Assembly (NCBI RefSeq): GCF_011605345.1
Contig: NZ_JAAOXM010000001.1
Coordinates: 1,488,001 to 1,552,000, forward strand
DNA length: 64,000 nt
Origin: Burkholderia sp. D-99
Lineage (GTDB): Bacteria > Pseudomonadota > Gammaproteobacteria > Burkholderiales > Burkholderiaceae
Direction of reading: 5' to 3'
The notes beneath the pieces were generated by a model. That model did no database searches. It saw only the letters and a program-made list of their open reading frames with translations, and was not told where the DNA came from. This document shows positions 61,485 to 64,000 of this stretch, piece after piece; position 1 is the stretch's first letter; every line of letters begins with the position of its first letter. Position numbers and translations under genes: made by a program.

Positions 61485-62283
61485 CACATCTAAAGGGCTG
61501 CGCGATGATGACGTGGTTGCGTGATCTGGAGCGTTCCATGCCTGCCATCAAACTGCGTATCCCCCGAGAAGACGTCCTCGAATTCAACGATGATCTGTCT
61601 GCTTAGTCGGCCGCCAGCGGCATCGATCCTCGATTGACGACACGGGCCCACGATCCTTCGGAAGCTGGACCTTCTTGAGCAGTTGAGTCTCGGCCAAAAA
61701 AATGACGACGTCACGTCGCTGCTCGCACAGGTGCCGCTCCGTTTGTACAAAAACGGGAACGACATCGTGCCGGACCTGCCGCTGAACTGGTATCACGCCG
61801 GCGCCATCCAGCAATTCGGGCGGCCGGTGTACCTAGAGGTACTCGAACCGGCTACAACTAGATAGTGATACCGCGATGCGTCGGATTCGCAAGAAGTTGC
61901 CTTGGAGTAGGCGCCTAGATCCTTTGAGGGCTCTCCGAGTAACCCAACAGAGTCTCCGCAGATTCACAAAGTATCAGATCAAGTGCAAAGAGATTTGCCA
62001 ATTGGATCTTGGCGGGCAACCATTGATGAACTGCCTGGGGTCAGCGCATGCACTCACCTGTTGCGCATAGGGCTGACATGATTGGCCTGCCACGAATCAA
62101 TCGGTTTACTAACGCGACTCACCCAAGGAGCACCCGCAGTCTCGTGAGACAGAGATTGCACCACTGATTAGATAATCCCCAAGCGCTGCCGACAGCCGTC
62201 GGGGTGCTGCCCCGACTAAGCTCAAACACCAGATTTGTCAACTTGGGCGGCGACTCAAAAATCTGAAAGCCAATTTGGGCATA
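61485..62283. other. Mostly non-coding accessory stretch
   Basis: About 800 bases of lower GC. Apart from the doubtful frame at 61683-61865 and a hairpin GTCGGGG-TGCTG-CCCCGAC at 62198-62216, I see no gene or recognisable element. Confidence 0.45.
61683..61865 (+). CDS. Doubtful small protein or gene remnant
   Basis: A frame with coding-like content (DDVTSLLAQVPLRLYKNG, LPLNWYHAGAIQQFG, RPVYLEVLEP) ends at 61865. The frame is open upstream of the TTG at 61683 but offers no good ATG or ribosome site. It may be the tail of a decayed gene. Family not recognised. Confidence 0.3.
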   Translation: MSLGQKNDDVTSLLAQVPLRLYKNGNDIVPDLPLNWYHAGAIQQFGRPVYLEVLEPATTR

Positions 62284-62316
62284 TAAAAAGAAACGGCGCG
62301 CTCAGACGGCGCGCCG
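62284..62316 (-). terminator. Rho-independent terminator of the 62372-62902 gene
   Basis: On the minus strand CGGCGCGC-CGTCTGA-GCGCGCCG (8-bp stem) is followed by TTTCTTTTTATAT, 56-88 bases past the stop codon. Confidence 0.85.
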
Positions 62317-62371
62317 CTGATCGTGGGGAAAAACTCACCCTCTGTACATAGGATGAGTGAAGTTGGTCGCA

Positions 62372-62902
62372 TCAATACCGGTCATCGCTTTGCCCGTAGG
62401 GATAGATGCTTCGTTGCTGCGGCGCTACGTACGGTGGATAGGGGTACCCACTGCCTGGCATCGACGTTGACGCTCCCGGCAGATGCTGCGCCATTGTAGG
62501 AATGCCATATGGACGGACAGCCTGCGCGCTCTGCTGCGGCATCCTCCCATTCATCGGATGAGCATTGCCATGCGGCTCCACTCGGAATGCGGACGCGCCA
62601 TACTGCTCCCGATCGACCTGGTCGTACCACTGCCGGTCAAGTTCGGCTTCCCTCATGCGCCGGATACGATTCAAGGCAGATTTCAATGCCGCCAACGAAC
62701 CCCGGACGCCGTACGCTTGTGATAGCCCATGCGCGATCGCCTCCAACGGTACGCCGTTACGAATCGCATCCTCGATAACAACGTGATGTGCTCGTACACA
62801 CGCGGCAAAGGAACGCATCTCTTTGCTGATTGCATGCAAGTATCCGGTGAATTTATCAGCGGTCGAACGAGCGTCTGCTTGGAATTGGGTGGTATCTGCC
62901 AT
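62372..62902 (-). CDS. Hypothetical protein with helical N-terminus and Pro/Gly/Tyr-rich tail
   Basis: 176 residues, family not recognised. Residues 1-90 are predicted helical and look like a DNA- or partner-binding module (EMRSFAACVRAHHVVIEDAI, EAIAHGLSQAYGVRGSLAAL, SALNRIRRMREAELDRQW). The last 70 are a disordered, Pro/Gly/Gln/Tyr-rich tail ending QSDDRY. GAGAGATC lies upstream of ATG 62902. It follows the AlpA-type regulator by 52 bases and ends at a clear terminator, so the two form one transcript; it is probably a mobile-element accessory protein. Confidence 0.75.
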   Translation of the reverse strand: MADTTQFQADARSTADKFTGYLHAISKEMRSFAACVRAHHVVIEDAIRNGVPLEAIAHGLSQAYGVRGSLAALKSALNRIRRMREAELDRQWYDQVDREQYGASAFRVEPHGNAHPMNGRMPQQSAQAVRPYGIPTMAQHLPGASTSMPGSGYPYPPYVAPQQRSIYPYGQSDDRY

Positions 62903-62954
62903 GATTAGTTTTCGATCTCTCGGTAATTGTTTGAAAATTAAGTGATGCTTGTGC

Positions 62955-63182
62955 TTACTTGTGTTTGATTGCTTGAGGACGGCTTGCCAGCCAGGCGTCT
63001 ACATCAGACTCCCGCCACCCCACAGAACTGTCACCAAGGCGAATCGGCCTCGGGAATTCGGCGTCGTAATACTTGCTTTCAGGATTCATCTTGTTATAGA
63101 CGGTGCTTCGCGAGATTCCCGTCTTTTCCTTCAAGCGCTTGAGACGGAGGATGTTGATCTGCGTTGTTTCTTCGTTACCCAT
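62955..63182 (-). CDS. AlpA-family phage-type transcriptional regulator / excisionase
   Basis: A 75-residue MerR-like helix-turn-helix protein: ILRLKRLKEKTGISRSTVYN, then KYYDAEFPRPIRLGDSSVGW, RESDVDAWLASR, the standard AlpA layout. AKK-type spacing is normal and AAGGAG lies before ATG 63182. AlpA proteins in P4-like and related islands control integrase transcription or excision. The integrase fragment 2.5 kb away is dead, so this protein may be an orphan of the same element. Confidence 0.85.
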   Translation of the reverse strand: MGNEETTQINILRLKRLKEKTGISRSTVYNKMNPESKYYDAEFPRPIRLGDSSVGWRESDVDAWLASRPQAIKHK

Positions 63183-63808
63183 CGGCCACTCCTTTGTTTC
63201 AGTTGGATTCGATGAGTTGAGTTTAGAAAGCTGAACACCGCTTGGATACGCCACTTGCCGGCAAACTGCGTACGTTTGCCCGCAAAGGGGGTACTAAATT
63301 TGGGAATTTGCTGCCGACGAACCTGCATCGAACGATCTTGACCAGCAGCTCCGAGGCGAGAATCGATTCATCGGGAGCGACACGACCAGCCCGCCACAGG
63401 CAACGAGGGTCGCCGCCGCGCCGCCAATGGTACAGAGATGAGAATGCGTCGGAAGCTCGAGGCAGGCTCGGGGAGAACAGATCGCACAGCCCCAATCACG
63501 CGACACCTCAATGGAGATGGGGGAATGTACCGGCGGAGCTATCTTGGCGTGTTCGCCACTTCGCAAGTCGCCGACACATGCTGGATTGATTGCATCAAGC
63601 AGGTAGTCGAGATGCGGCTCGTCTCCACTACCAGTCTCGTGTGGTCACGCATTTCTTGTAGCTATTCGCCTCGGCGTTGATGACCTCAACCCGAAGCGAA
63701 TCGCCATGGATACGTTGGAACTAACCTGCGGATATCGCTGAAAGTTGCCAAGTCCGAAGCCAGAGCTCCCCCCTTTCTCGGCACCTGACCGAAAAAGGAG
63801 GCAACCGG
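63183..63808. other. Upstream region of the AlpA gene, no supported gene
   Basis: There are 626 bases with the AlpA promoter presumably near 63190-63260. The short frames present overlap each other in several registers and lack ribosome sites. Confidence 0.45.
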
Positions 63809-64000
63809 TCACTCTTTCACCTTTCCAGGAAAGAGCTCAGCAGAATCGGGCATGCCAGCCAGCCATTTGTCGAGAGTCTTTTCAAAGCCGCTCTCCTTCA
63901 GGCGCGGAGGATGCTCGATCGAATACTCCAAAACGAAGCCGCTTATCCTCTTAACAGCTTGCGAACGCGAGCGCCAACCGGATTCAGGCCTCATTTCCCT
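63809..64000 (-). CDS. Possible C-terminal part of an unknown protein, runs off the right edge
   Basis: The minus-strand frame stays open from the window edge to a TGA at 63809. It ends KRISGFVLEYSIEHPPRLKE, then SGFEKTLDKWLAGMPDSAEL and FPGKVKE. The amphipathic pattern looks coding but the family is not recognised. An internal ATG at 63994 may or may not be the start. Confidence 0.35.
   Translation of the reverse strand, partial: REMRPESGWRSRSQAVKRISGFVLEYSIEHPPRLKESGFEKTLDKWLAGMPDSAELFPGKVKE

Noticed and set aside
1-64000. CRISPR array, rRNA operon, complete insertion sequence or prophage
   Set aside because: No regularly spaced repeats, rRNA motifs or intact transposase genes were found; the only recombinase is the truncated integrase at 60148-60495.

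Overview
The window is GC-rich, densely coded DNA whose codon use, long antisense open frames and gene content suggest a Burkholderia (probably Burkholderia cepacia complex) replicon. The genus call is inference from style and remembered protein families; no rRNA or tRNA gene is present to confirm it. From 1 to about 58.2 kb almost every gene belongs to CoA-dependent catabolism. The last 6 kb is lower-density, partly decayed accessory DNA.

Layout. (1) 71-9174, minus strand: an operon read from 9174 leftwards, with two MaoC proteins, an acyl-CoA dehydrogenase (ACAD), a GMC oxidoreductase, a metallo-beta-lactamase-fold hydrolase, an SDR, an acyl-CoA ligase, a PaaG-like crotonase and small unknown genes. 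Facing it at 9488-13047 on the plus strand are a malyl-CoA-lyase-like enzyme, a glutathione transferase and a large ACAD. (2) 13144-20853: a block less tied to the pathway, with a BON-domain protein, an aldehyde dehydrogenase, a MocR regulator, pyruvate carboxylase and a small unknown gene. (3) 21218-25702, minus: aldehyde dehydrogenase, GMC oxidoreductase and a FadL/TodX-type outer-membrane channel. (4) 25920-30969: a CoA transferase and a thiolase on minus, divergent from a plus-strand fusion of a thiolase-like protein and an enoyl-CoA hydratase. (5) 31085-35460: two MaoC-type subunits, a flavin/2Fe-2S reductase and a CYP108-like P450 on minus, divergent from a TetR regulator. (6) 35573-44549: aldehyde dehydrogenase, zinc alcohol dehydrogenase, ACAD and alpha-methylacyl-CoA racemase on minus, divergent from an MFS importer, an ACAD and an aminoglycoside-phosphotransferase-fold kinase. 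(7) 44579-52575, minus: a FadB-like protein, an SDR, three ACADs (two apparently a heteromeric pair) and a second metallo-hydrolase. (8) 52776-55266, minus: an AlkK-like acyl-CoA ligase and an SDR, divergent from a 904-residue MalT/LAL-type LuxR regulator at 55486-58200.

How the parts fit. The P450, alcohol and aldehyde dehydrogenases would turn a methyl group into a carboxylate. Ligases or CoA transferases activate it. The racemase resets 2-methyl stereochemistry, and the ACAD/MaoC/SDR/thiolase sets run beta-oxidation of a branched, isoprenoid-like acid. The ACAD plus kinase pair suggests a 4-hydroxyacyl-CoA intermediate. The malyl-CoA-lyase-like enzyme with two MaoC proteins suggests a methylmalyl-type end product. 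A monoterpenoid or similar branched alicyclic substrate is my best guess, but the substrate is not fixed by the sequence.

The most interesting signal is a repeated palindrome, close to ATTCGTCG-N4-CGACGAAT. It occurs singly or in pairs in four regulatory regions: 28466-28545, 40661-40721, 52640-52659 and 55351-55378. These control the operons of blocks 4, 6, 7 and 8, including the LAL regulator itself, and imply one regulon.

The right end (58.2-64 kb) holds a GIY-YIG/T5orf172-like gene, a decayed integrase fragment whose catalytic His is Pro, small membrane and secreted proteins, and an AlpA-type regulator with a partner gene and terminator. It looks like the remains of an integrative element.
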